From Zygnema cylindricum (lineage: Eukaryota; Streptophyta; Zygnematophyceae; Zygnematales; Zygnemataceae), in contig JBBHKE010001771.1 in NCBI GenBank assembly GCA_037447655.1, forward strand, positions 56,898 to 107,907: a DNA stretch of 51,010 bases, in the 5' to 3' direction. How positions within the stretch are numbered: position 1 is the stretch's first letter; every line of letters starts with the position of its first letter. This document shows positions 1 through 10,180 of the stretch, piece after piece. A model generated the notes under the pieces. The model was not told the origin of the DNA, searched no databases, and was given only the letters and a program-made list of their open reading frames with translations. Both the position numbers and the translations under genes were made by a program.

Positions 1-31
1 CTATTTTTAGTAGGTTACTAAAAATATACTT

Positions 32-112
32 GACGGACCAGAGATTTGATCCCGGTACCTGCGGTTCGTCAAATCGACCGGTAGCGGTCAGCTTTATCCT
101 AATAGACTAGGA
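32..112 (-). other. tRNA-like module, antisense within LTR
   Basis: On the minus strand the segment holds an A-box-like stretch (AGGATAAAGC) and a T-arm-like GGGATCAAATC flanked by inverted arms GACG and CGTC. The same module lies in the LTRs of D, E, F and G, always antisense to the LTR. Relative to F, one stem pair changes from A-T to G-C. Whether it is transcribed is unknown. Confidence 0.5.
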
Positions 113-487
113 CCAATGCTAAGTGCTATGGTATGTGATAGATATATATTTAGTTCGAAAGGATAAAGTTCATTTAACTAAAACTGTTTACGGCGTACAT
201 ATATACAGTTTTATAAAGTACGTCGTACGACGCTAATTCAAAACGGATACCACGCATTTTATTTCTACATCGGAACAAATATCGCGCAAGTATTTATTCC
301 GGCCAAGATTACGTTTCGCATATAATCCAACGGCGCACATCATCGCCGAAATCCCGGAGTGGTCACTTTGGCATTTAGTGACGTGGCATCACCTGGCGCC
401 ACGTGGGGAGACATCATTCGGTCGCGGGAATTCCGAGGAACGTACGGATGAGTGGAAAGTATACACGCGTCCACTTATGGCCTTGTC

Positions 488-535
488 GTACAGAGGCCGT
501 ACAGAAAGTACATCGGCAGTAGTACTTTCTAGTAC
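488..535 (+). promoter_or_regulatory. GTAC-rich dyad upstream of TATA
   Basis: Five GTAC tetramers (488, 499, 508, 522, 532) lie in 48 bp. The inner part is a dyad, GTACAGAAAGTAC against GTACTTTCTAGTAC, around a short CGG-containing loop. GTAC is the core recognised by plant SBP-box regulators (family knowledge). The same arrangement occurs in the D, E and F LTRs and, in weaker form, in G. Confidence 0.5.
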
Positions 536-650
536 TATACAGTTTTGTGATTGGTTCGTACAGGCAGTAGATAGGAGCTGTGAGAGGGAATTAGGAAAAA
601 CTAGGACTTAGGAAAATTTAGGTAGATAGTCCTCTCTCTCAGAGAGTTTG

Positions 651-656
651 TATAAA
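651..656 (+). promoter_or_regulatory. TATA box of LTR promoter
   Basis: TATAAA in the context TTTGTATAAATTGGCATC, about 200 bp before the terminal ATG. The same TGTATAAAnGGC context occurs at 42997 (F) and, reversed, at 39147 (E), which supports a real core promoter. Confidence 0.6.
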
Positions 657-851
657 TTGGCATCTTTGCCACCCTATAACTTATCGCCTGGTTGGCCTTT
701 TTCAGTGATTCTTTTTTCTACGGACTCAGGGGAGTCCAGGCTACACAGGGGTGCAGTCAAATTGTCAGTTTGCCTTCTTGGGCAGCAGTGGTTGTGGCTT
801 AAAGTGGGTTAGTTAAATACTATCTAGAGGCTTCCTGTATTCTGTGGTCCA

Positions 852-887
852 ATGGAGGACACAGAATTGCAATTGTTACCTAAATAA
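852..887 (+). pseudogene. Gag N-terminus, cut by the satellite
   Basis: The ATG at 852 opens the short Gag leader encoded inside the LTR (M-E-D-T-E-L-Q). In intact relatives the frame continues through the primer site into Gag. Here the LTR ends at 871 and the frame runs into satellite, stopping after 11 codons. A transcript from this LTR could make only a short chimeric peptide. Confidence 0.6.
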
Positions 888-3800
888 CACAAACAATTAG
901 CGATAACAAGAATTGTTACCTAATTTACACAAACAATTAGCGCCAACAAAAATTGTTATATAACTTACACAAACTGTTAGCGCTAACAAGAATAGTTACC
1001 TAGCTTACACAAACTGTTAGCGATAACAAGAATTGTTATCTAAATTACACAAACAGTTAGCGCTAGCTAGATTTGTTACCTAAATTACACAAACAGTAAG
1101 CGATAACATGAATTGTTATCTAAATAACACAAACTGTTTGCGTTAACAAGAATTGTTTTCTAAATTACACAAACAGTTAGCGCTAACAGGAATTGTTATC
1201 TAAATTACACAAACTATTAGCTATAACAAGAATTGTAATCAAAATTACACAAACTGTTAGCGCTAACATGAATTGTTATCTAACTTACACAAACTGTTAG
1301 CGATAACAAGAATTGTTACCTAAATTACATAAACATTTAGCGATAAAACAATGATTGTTACCTAAATTACACAAACAGTTAGCAATAACAAGAAATGGTA
1401 CCTAAATTACACAAACAGTTAGCGATAACAAGAATTTTTACCTAAATTACACAAACTATTTGCGTTAACAGATTTGTTATCTAAACTACACAAACCGTTA
1501 GCGATAACAAGAATTGTAATCTAAATTACACAAACTTTTAGCAGTAAAATAAATTGTTATCTAACTTACACAAACTTTTAGCAATAACAAGAATTGTTAC
1601 CTAAATTTCACACACTGTTGGAGCTAACAAGAATGGTTACCTAACTTACACTAACTGTTAGCAATTACACGAATTGTTACCTAAGTTACACAAACTGTTA
1701 GCAATAACAAGATTTGTTACCTTAATTACACAATTAATTAGCGATAACAAGAATTGTCACCTAAATTACAGAAACAGTTAGCTATAACAGGAATTGATAC
1801 CTAATTACAAATACAGTTAGCGATAACAAGAATTGTTATCTAACTTACAAAAACTATTAGCAATAACAAGAAATGTTTCCTAAATTACGTAAACAATTAG
1901 CGATAACAAGATTTGTTAATTACAGAAACGCTCAGCAATAACAAGAATTAAGACCTAAATTATAGAAATAGTTAGAGATAAAAAATATTGTTATCTAACT
2001 TACACAAACGGTTAGCACTAAGAATAATGGTTACCTAACTTACACAAACTGTTATCGATAACAAGGATTGCTACCTAAATTACACAAACTATTAGCGATA
2101 ACAAGAATTGTTTTCTAACAAACCTAACTTACACAAACAATTAGCGATAAAAGGAATTGTTACCTAAATTACCTAGACAATTAGCGATAACAAGAATTTT
2201 TTTCTTATTTACACACACTGTTAGAGCTAACAAGAATGGTTACCTAACTAACACAAATAACAGTGATAACATGAATTGTTACTTGAATTACACAAACAAT
2301 TAGCAATAATAGGAATTGTTATCTAAATTACACAAACTTTTAACGATAACTGGAATTGTAATCTCAATTACACAAACTGTTAGCGATAACAAGAATTGTT
2401 GCCTAAAATACACAAACTGTTAGCGATAACAACAACTGTTACCTAAATTACACAAACACTTAGCGCTAACAAGAATTTTTATCTAACTTACACAATTTGT
2501 TAGCGATAACAGGAATTGTAAACTAAATTACACAAATATTTTGCGATAACAGGAATTATTACCTGAATTACACAAACTATTAGCCCTTACATGAATTGTT
2601 ACCTAACTAACACAAATTGTTAGAGCTAACAAGTATGGTTACCTAACTTACACAAACAGTTAGCGATAACAGGAATTGTTACCTAAATTACACAAACTGT
2701 TAGCGATAACAATAATTTTTATCTTAATTACAGAAACAATTAACGATAACAAGAATTGTTACCTAAATTACACAAACAGTTAGCGATAACAAAAATTGTT
2801 ACCTAAATTACACAAACTGTTAGCGATATGAAGAATTGTTACCTAAAGTACACAAACAATTAGCAATAACAACAATTGTTACCTAAATTACACAAACAGT
2901 TAGCGATAACAAGAATTATTACCTAAATTACACAAACAGTTAGCGATAACAAGACTTGTTACCTAAATTACACAAACAGTTAGCGATAACATGAATTGTT
3001 TTCTTAATTACACAAACTGTTAGGGATAACAAGTTTTGTTACCTAATTTATACAAAAAGTTGGCGATAACAAAAATTGTTACCTAAATTACACAAAACAG
3101 TTAGCATAACAGGAATTGTTACCTAAATTACACAAACTGTTAGCGATAACAATAATTTTTATCTTAATTACAGAAACAATTAACAATAACAAGAATTGTT
3201 ACCTAAATTACACAAACTGTTAGCGATATGAAGAATTGTTACCTAAAGTACACAAACAATTAGCGATAACAACAATTGTTACCTAAATTACACAAAAAGT
3301 TAGCGATAACAAGAATTATTACCTAAATTACACAAACAGTTAGCGATAACAAGACTTGTTACCTAAATCACACAAACAGTTAGCCATAACATGAATTGTT
3401 ATCTTAATTACACAAACTGTTAGGGATAACAAGTTTTGTTACCTAATTTACACAAAAAGTTAGCGATAACAAAAATTGTTACCTAAATTACACAAAACAG
3501 TTAGCATAACAGGAATTGTTACCTAAATTACACAAACTGTTAGGGATATCAAGAATTGTTACCTAAATTGAACAAACTGTTAGCGATAACAAGAATTATT
3601 ACCTAAATTACACAAACAATTACCGATAACAAGATTTGTTACCTAAATTAAACAAACAGTTAGCGATAATAAGAATTGTTACCTAAATTACAGAAACATT
3701 TATAAATAACAAGAATTGTTATCTAAATTACACAAACTATTAGCGCTAACAAAAATTAATACCTAAATTACACAAACAGTTGGGGATAACAAAAATTGTT

Positions 3801-4603
3801 AAGTAAATTACAGAAATAGTTAGCATAACAGGATTTGTTACCTAAATTACACAAACTGTTATCGCTAACAAGAAATGTTCACTAAATTACACAAATTGTT
3901 AGCGATATCAAGAATTGTTACCTAAATTACAGAAACAATTAGCGATAACAAGAATTGTTACCTAAATTACACAAACAATTAGCGAAAACAAGAATTATTA
4001 CCTAAATTACACAAACAGTTAGCAATAACAAGAATTGTTACCTAAATTACATAAACAGTTAGCGATAACAGGAATTGTTATCTTAATTACACAAACTGTT
4101 AGAGATAACAAGAATTGTTAACTAAATTACACAAACAGTTGGCGATAACAAAAATTGTTACCTAAATTACACAAAACAGTTAGCATAACAGGAGTTGTTA
4201 CCTAAATTACACAAACTGTTAGCGATATCAAGAATTGTTACCTAAATAAACAAACTATTAGGGATAACAAGAATTATTACCTAAATTACACAAACAATTA
4301 GGGATAACAAGAATTGTGACCTAAATTACACAAACAGTTAGCGATAACAGGAATTGTTATCTTAATTACACAAACTGTTAGGAATAACAAGAATTGTTAT
4401 CTAAATTACACTAACTGTTAGCGATAACAAGAATTGTAATCTAAATTATACAAACAGTTAGCGATAACAGGAGTTGTTACCTAAATTACACAAACTGTAA
4501 GCGATATGAAGAATTGTTACCTAAATTAAACAAACTGTTAGAGATAACAAGAATAGTTACCTAAATTACAGAAACAATTATCGATAACAAGAATTGTTAC
4601 CTA
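872..4603 (+). repeat. 40-bp tandem satellite, left block
   Basis: About 93 head-to-tail copies of a 40-bp AT-rich unit. Consensus pieces are AATTGTTACCTAAATTACAC and then AAACTGTTAGCGATAACAAG. The core GTTAGCGATAAC is an interrupted palindrome and the common variant GTTAGCGCTAAC is a perfect 12-bp palindrome. Copies differ by point changes and small indels. Longer blocks repeat internally: marker variants near 2711/3151 are 440 bp apart, and 2825/3221 and 3091/3491 about 400 bp apart, showing amplification by multi-unit steps. No ORF of interest. The block continues past element A1. Confidence 0.95.
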
Positions 4604-4608
4604 ATTTT
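4604..4608. repeat. Target-site duplication ATTTT, left copy for A1
   Basis: ATTTT directly precedes the LTR terminus at 4609 and recurs directly after the opposite terminus at 10176. Joining the flanks gives continuous satellite, so A1 inserted into the array. Confidence 0.88.
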
Positions 4609-5345
4609 TGTTGTTCTGAGACAAGTGCTGGTATTGAAGATGAAGAAGATGCAGCAGTAGTCATCGTAGAACAAATCAAGAGAGGAAGCTTCCACAAATA
4701 CCGATGGCTGAACAGAAACTTTGACAGACTATAACTTTCAGAAAAATACTTCAAACATCCTGAAAAATTTCCACAATTTAGAAAAAATACAAAGAACACA
4801 CACACAAAATTTCAATCAATTCCGCTCACAAATTTGTGAGATATGTAGAAATGAAATTACATAAAACTGAATGTACAGTTTTCATATCATTTGTTCCTAA
4901 AAATCAAATTCACTAAGTCCTACTTTTATACACCGAAACTACACTAAGCTGTACGGAGGCATTCCAGCCGTACATCTAACATTCTATCACAAATATTTAC
5001 ACTGAAGTTCAGACAACGTAAAGTGATAATGATCTAGTCACGCCTCGTCACTATTTGTTGGCGGCGGCTGTCAGCGGTCTGATTAGAGGATTTGGCACCG
5101 TAGAATTGACTTCACGAAGTCCAGTGGTCCTGCCGAATTTCCGTACGTCCACGGAGGACATACTCACGCATTCTCCCAAGTGACGACACGTGTCCCAAGT
5201 GTGAATGAACCGTGAACTCCCAACTTCACTGTCACACTAATTTCGGTAAGTACTGAACCGAACTCAACCAAAAATAGCTTAAGTCCTGAACAGCTCTCTC
5301 TCACAGCTGAGGCATAAAGAGGACTAAAGCTTTCTAAAAACAACA
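4609..5345 (-). repeat. A1 3' LTR
   Basis: 737 bp with TGTTG at the 5' end and CAACA at the 3' end on the minus strand, a perfect terminal inverted repeat. It carries a TATA box (complement of 4923-4930) and, near its 3' end, the Gag start codon (complement of 4662-4664). That frame runs out of the LTR straight into satellite, ending after about nine more codons. GTACGG and CCGTAC form a small inverted repeat near 4952-4975. Confidence 0.93.
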
Positions 5346-5357
5346 CTCCCCTAAAGC
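5346..5357 (-). other. Polypurine tract of A1
   Basis: On the minus strand GCTTTAGGGGAG lies directly before the 3' LTR TG terminus, the expected site of plus-strand primer formation. The same tract borders the A3 LTR (19485-19496) and, diverged, the A2 LTR (from 24433). Confidence 0.75.
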
Positions 5358-5368
5358 TTTAGACTCTG

Positions 5369-7019
5369 CTAGTCACTTAATCCACATGCCTCTCTACAGA
5401 ACTTCAATTTGGGAGCAAGTAAGGGTTTCGTCATCATATCAGCCACCATTTGCTCATCCGGTAAATAACTCAACTTCAAGACTTTTCCCATCACCTTTTC
5501 TCTTACAAAGTGTAGCTTGATATCAATGTGCTTACTCTTAAAGTGATGACTAGGATTAGATGCAATAGCGATTGCTGCCTGATTATCACACCACACTATC
5601 TGTGGTCCAGATTGCATAAAGAGAAGCTCTTGGAGAAGAGACTTTACCCAAAGTAACTCTTTAACTGCCGAGCTGGCAGCCATGTACTCAGCCTCCATGG
5701 TTGACTGAGCTGTTACCTTCTGAAGTTTGCTGGTCCAGCAGCAAGTTCCACTTCCGATCTTCAAAATATATCCGGTGGTGGAGCGTCGGCTCGGCATATC
5801 TCCGTAGCTCGTATCGCTCCATGTATGAATTTTGACTTCCTCTCTACCGAGAGAGAGTCTAAGATTTTGAGTTCCTGCAAGATAACGAAAAACTCTCTTT
5901 GCTGCCTCATAGACTGATTTCCTTGGATTTTGAAGGCTTCGGCTTAAGGCTCCAACCGCCACTGCGATGTCGGGACGAGTACAATTCATGAAATAAATGA
6001 GGCTTCCGACAATCTGTCTATAAGGAATGGAGGACATAGAATCTGCCTCCCCTGAATCTAAGAAACCATCAACCAAAACACCACCATCCGTTTCCGTGCC
6101 TTCTAATTTCTGCCTGAATTCTATAGGAGTGGCACTCCCCTTTGCGTCCGACATGCCCAACTTTTCTAACATGTTCTTGATTCCTTCCTTTTGAGTTAAA
6201 TAAATATTTTTCTGTTTCCTGTCTCTTTCTACTTGAATTCCTAGAATATACTTAGCCTCACCCAAGTCTTTCATTTCAAACCGGGAATTCAAAGCTGATT
6301 TTATTTTATTAATCTCATTGATGGATTTGCTAATCTGTAGCAAATCATCTACATAAACTGCCACATAAATCACTCCATCATCACCTTGCATTACATAGAC
6401 TGAGTGATCTGAACTGATCCTGGTAAAGCCTAGATTGGTTAAAAACTCATCTAATTTTAGGTTCCATTGCCTCGGAGCCTGTTTCAGACCATAAAGGGAC
6501 TTCAACAGTTTACAGACCAGATTTTCTTTCCCTTTTTCTGCATACATCTTTGGCTGCTTCATATAAATTACTTCCTCTAAATCACCATGCAAGAAAGCTG
6601 TCTTAACATCCATCTGATGCAATTCCATATCCTCTATTGCAGCAAGAGATAGCAATACTCTAACAATAGGAAAGCGAACCATAGGAGAGAAGGTCTCTTC
6701 ATAGTCAATTCCCTCCTTTTGGCTAAATCCCTTAGCAACCAGTCTAGCTTTATATCTTTCAATTGTATTATCAGGATTCAATTTTAATTTGAAGACCCAC
6801 TTACAACCGATAGCTTTCCTGTTCGGTGGGAGCTCCACAAGTTCCCAAGTTTGGGCTTCCATAATTGACTTTATCTCTTCATTTGCAGCCGAGATCCAAT
6901 GATCCTTTTCAGGAACGGAAAAAGCTTCATGAATAGTAAGCGGCTCCCCTGTGCTTGCAGAAAAAGCACTCTCAACTCGGTCGCCTCGAAGGCGGCTACT
7001 TTGCCTTCTTCCCCCCCGG
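5369..7019 (-). pseudogene. A1 pol: reverse transcriptase and RNase H
   Basis: Long open stretch of about 550 codons ending at 5369. It begins with the Lys/Arg-Ser linker before RT, followed by the RVT_2-type palm and fingers (motif T-A-F-L-H-G-D) and the catalytic Y-V-D-D at 6344-6355. The RNase H domain follows, with W-S-D and C-D-N-Q-A motifs, and the copia C-terminus M-V-A-D-M-M-T-K-P. RT and RNase H look intact. The frame is offset from integrase upstream by one extra base in a C7 run (complement G7) near 7013; copies A2 and A3 keep the polyprotein frame there. So the domain is probably functional by sequence but cut off from translation of Gag-Pol. Function in the element: cDNA synthesis inside virus-like particles. 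Confidence 0.9.
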
Positions 7020-7944
7020 AAAATCTGACGCGGGAACGGTTGGTTTCTTAGATTGCCGCACAAAGCGTGTATTCAGAGGAGCATCGACAGAAGGAGCAGC
7101 TCCAGAAGGAGTATTAGACGGCCCAGAGGCATTTGGGAGAGAGGTAGAAGAAGTAGAAGAGGATGGAGTAAAAGGTACCTGCTCAAGAATGATATATTCT
7201 TGTATTTTCTCATTCCTTTCAGTTGCATCCATGCTAAAAACGTCAACAGATTGACTTTCTTTTTTAATCTCAATATTCCTAGCTGTTTGAAGGCATCCTC
7301 TCTGAAGATTATAGACTCTATAACCTGCAGATTCATCATCATAGCCTAAAAAGACACCAGGTACAGATTTTGGACTAAGCTTCCAATTAGGAAGATTATC
7401 CAAGATAAAACATTTGCTACCAAAAACTCTAAAATGACTAACATTTGGCTTTCTGCCTGTCCACACTTCATAAGGTGTCTTACCCCTAACAGCTCGGGTT
7501 TCCACTCTATTTCTGATGTAGGAAGCACAATGAAAAGCTTCCCCCCAAAACTTTGGATCCACACCTTTATCGGCCATCATAGATCGAGCACATTCAGTCA
7601 AAGTCCGATTAAGTCTCTCGGCAACACCATTTTGTTCCGGTGTGTACAGAGCACTAAATTCACGAGAGATGCCATTCTCTTTCAAAAAATCAGCAAATGC
7701 ATGAGATACATACTCTCCACCATTATCCGTTCGCAAAGCAAGAACAGATTTGCCGTGAAGTTTCTCCGCCCAGATTTTGTAGTGCTTAAAGTGAGTGAAG
7801 ACTTCTCCTTTCTCCTTCATGAAGTATAGGCGACTATATCGGGAGTAATCGTCTGTAAAGGTGACAAAGAAGCGGGTTCCACCAAGAGAGGGAACTTTGG
7901 AAGGGCCGAAGACATAAGAGTGAATAATACCAAGGAGATCTGTG
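7014..7944 (-). pseudogene. A1 integrase core and C-terminal region
   Basis: Follows an in-frame TGA at 7945-7947. The rve core of the copia integrase is clear: first catalytic position at 7914-7916, second Asp in R-T-D-N-G-G at 7725-7727, Glu in P-E-Q-N-G-V-A-E-R at 7635-7637. The first position encodes Tyr (H-S-Y-V-F-G-P) where A2 and A3 have Asp, which should abolish strand transfer. Then comes the copia-specific region (V-W-T-G-R-K-P, G-Y-D-D-E-S-A-G-Y-R-V-Y) and a Ser/Pro-rich linker to RT. The reading frame ends at 6996 because of the shift in the G-run. Confidence 0.88.
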
Positions 7945-9494
7945 GCTCAATGATCAGAAACTTGTGGTAGAGGAAGCTTGTGAAGCTTTCCGAGAGCACA
8001 ACCATCACAAACATGGGACTCTTTTTGACCAAGCTTGACTCCCTCTATCATATTATGGTTTATCATCTTAGTAAGTCTCTCATGGTGCACATGACCAAGC
8101 CTTTTATGCCACAAAACATTATCACATAGGACACAGGAGTACGCAAAATCAATTTTATTAGCCAGGTCCATGCGGTACAAAAAGTTTGGGCCTCTAGTTC
8201 CTACTAGAGCTACTCTTCCATTCTTGCTCACTATTTTCTTGCCATTTTTCTGGAGAACCTCAAAGCCTTTGCTTTCAGCTACAGACGTAGAAAACAGATT
8301 TTTCTTGAACTTTGGAACATACAAGACATCATACAAAGTTCTCTTAACAACCTTTCCATCTATCACACAATCGAGATCTATGTTTCCTTTGGCATTTGAT
8401 TCAACAGCATAGCCACAAGCATTAAAGATCTGACGTAAAGGAATAGAAGACATCTCCTTAAACCAAGACTTGTTCCAGCACATGTGTGAAGAGCTGCCAG
8501 AATCCATTATCCATCCGAGGTCCTTTTCTCCTTCCATCATGTCGAGTTTGGCGAGAGCAAAGAACTCTTTGTCATCAGTTTTTGGAAAACTGATCACATC
8601 AGGTGTCGTTTCCTCGGTCTTTTTCTTCTCCAATTCCGTATCCTCCGCTGAAAATGCAACAATTTTATTCGGAGGTTTTTGGGAAATGAGAGGTCCGCGG
8701 TGTCTCCATCCTTTCCGAAAGGTACCTGTTTCAAGAGCTTTTATATACAAAGGACAAGCTCTGAAGGAGTGACCATCAGTATGCCAATAAACACATTTCT
8801 CAAACTGAGGATTAAACTGATTCCTTTGATATCTATTTTCCCTCTGAAACTGAGCCGTAAATGCTACAGCTGGTTTTCCAAATCCTAAAACTGTCTGAGT
8901 AGCCTCTTCTGCCAAGATGAACTCTATAGCTGTTTGCAAATTCCAAAGAGGTTTAGACAATTTTTTCATTTCATCTGAGGCTCCTTTATATTCATTAGGA
9001 AGCCCCTTTAGGAGAATCATGGCCTGATGATAAGGGGAGAAAGTCCCCCCAGAACATGCATTTTCTGACAGTAACATTCGAAACCGATTAGTGTATTCCA
9101 CCATGCTACCACCTGTGTTCTTATACTCATAGATTTGACCAGCAGTTATAATCTCATGCTGGTCACTAGCTTTAACATAAGAAGATTTTAATGCATCCCA
9201 CAAATCTGATGCCTTTGCAACATTAATATATGTCATATGCAATTCTTTGGATATTATAAGCTTTACTAAATGCAAAGCCTTGTCATTTCTCTAATGAAAG
9301 CTGGCATCAGATTCTGCAAATGATCCATTTAACACATCAATAAGTTTCACTTGATTGAAGTAAGACTTAACCAAATCTGCCCAATACAGATATTCACGTC
9401 CATCAAAGACCGGAATTCGTGAAGGCGGGCCCGTGACCTGTTGTTCTGAGACAAGTGCTGGTACTGAAGATGAAGAAGATGCAGCTGTAGACAT
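7945..9494 (-). pseudogene. A1 gag, protease and integrase zinc domain
   Basis: Starts at the ATG at 9494 inside the 5' LTR. The first 18 codons and two bases are LTR-encoded (Ser-rich), then the frame crosses the primer site (Q-V-T-G-P-P). Gag has the copia UBN2-like body (L-W-D-A-L-K-S, Y-T-N-R-F-R-M-L-L, L-P-N-E-Y-K-G). An in-frame TAG sits at 9291-9293. The zinc knuckle at 8754-8795 reads C-V-Y-W-H-T-D-G-H-S-F-R-A-C, the second Cys replaced by Trp. Protease D-S-G is at 8496-8504. The integrase zinc motif (L-W-H-K-R-L-G-H, C-D-G-C) lies around 7985-8125. The frame ends at TGA 7945-7947. Confidence 0.9.
9424..9438 (-). other. Primer-binding site of A1
   Basis: GGTCACGGGCCCGCC on the minus strand, immediately next to the LTR CA. 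It aligns with the exact initiator tRNA-Met anticodon-arm complement seen at 43374 with three substitutions, and A3 carries the identical variant (23554-23568). The sequence also encodes Gag residues V-T-G-P-P. The real primer for family A is uncertain. Confidence 0.65.
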
Positions 9495-10175
9495 CGTAGA
9501 ACAATAAAAAGAGGAAGCATCCACAAATACCGATGGCTGAACAGAAACTTTGACAGACTATAACTTTTAGAAAAATTCTTCAAACATCCTGAAAAATTTC
9601 CACAATTTAGAAAAAATACAAAGAAACACACACACAAAATTTAAATCAATTCCGCTCACAAATGTGTGAGATATGTAGAAATGAAATTACATAAAACTGA
9701 ATGTACAGTTTTCATATCATTTGTTCCTAAAAATCAAATTCACTAAGTCCTACTTTTATACACCGAAACTACACTAAGCTGTACGGAGGCATTCCAGCCG
9801 AACATCTAACATTCTATCACAAATATTTACACCGAAGTTCAGACAACGTAAAGTGATAATGATCTAGTCACGCCTCGTCACTATTTGTTGGCGGCGGCTG
9901 TCAGCGGTCCGATTAGAGGATTTGGCACCGTAGAATTGACTTCACGAAGTCCAGTGGTCCTGCCGAATTTCCGTACGTCCACGGAGGACATACTCACGCA
10001 TTCTCCCAAGTGACGACACGTGTCCCAAGTGTGAATGAACCGTGAACTCCCAACTTCACTGTCACACTAATTTCGGTAAGTACTGAACCGAACTCGACCA
10101 AAAATAGCTTAAGTCCTGAACAGCTCTCTCTCAGAGCTGAGGCTTAAAGAGGACTAAAGCTTTCTAAAAACAACA
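9439..10175 (-). repeat. A1 5' LTR
   Basis: 737 bp, TGTTG...CAACA on the minus strand, near-identical to 4609-5345. It has a TATA box (complement of 9753-9760), the Gag ATG (complement of 9492-9494) and a G-box-like ACACGTGTC near 10015. Its outer flank is the ATTTT duplication and satellite. Confidence 0.93.
9753..9760 (-). promoter_or_regulatory. TATA box of A1 5' LTR
   Basis: TATAAAAG on the minus strand, conserved at 4923-4930 in the other LTR. It lies about 260 bp upstream of the Gag ATG, consistent with an R-U5 leader that contains the start codon. Confidence 0.6.
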
Positions 10176-10180
10176 ATTTT
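10176..10180. repeat. Target-site duplication ATTTT, right copy for A1
   Basis: Second copy of the duplication, followed directly by satellite sequence (AACAAACAGTTAGC). Confidence 0.88.

Larger units (their letters stand above)
1..871 (+). repeat. LTR (family F-like), 3' portion, running into the satellite
   Basis: This matches the + strand LTR at 42193-43373 in order and content: antisense tRNA-like segment, G-box region (CACGTG near 400), GTAC dyad, TATA box and a terminal ATG. It ends GAATTGCA at 871. The 5' end lies outside the window. No primer site follows; satellite starts at the next base, so this is a solo LTR or the 3' LTR of an element to the left. Family assignment rests on alignment by eye to the other LTRs. 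Confidence 0.82.
4609..10175 (-). mobile_element. Element A1: near full-length Ty1/copia retrotransposon
   Basis: 5,567 bp on the minus strand: 5' LTR 9439-10175, primer site 9424-9438, gag-protease-integrase-reverse transcriptase-RNase H in copia order, polypurine tract 5346-5357, 3' LTR 4609-5345. It is bounded by a perfect 5-bp duplication. The LTRs differ at about 18 positions in 737 bp by eye, so insertion is fairly recent. The coding region is nevertheless broken: amber stop in gag at 9291-9293, a zinc-knuckle Cys changed to Trp, the first integrase Asp changed to Tyr, an opal stop at 7945-7947, and a one-base shift in a G-run near 7013-7019. It must have been mobilised in trans or decayed quickly. 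Confidence 0.95.

Noticed and set aside
378-611. 77-codon open frame in the first LTR
   Set aside because: Lies in U3 upstream of the TATA box, is not kept in the homologous F LTR and has no recognisable domain.
6955-8888. Open frames on the + strand opposite A1 pol
   Set aside because: They mirror conserved pol codons on the minus strand and contain no domain; they are antisense shadows. The same holds for + strand frames over A2, A3, C1 and C2 and minus-strand frames over C3 and D.
9497-9524. Upstream in-frame start for A1 gag at 9524
   Set aside because: The codon there is GTG, not ATG. The ATG at 9494 is the first conserved one, present in most A LTRs here.
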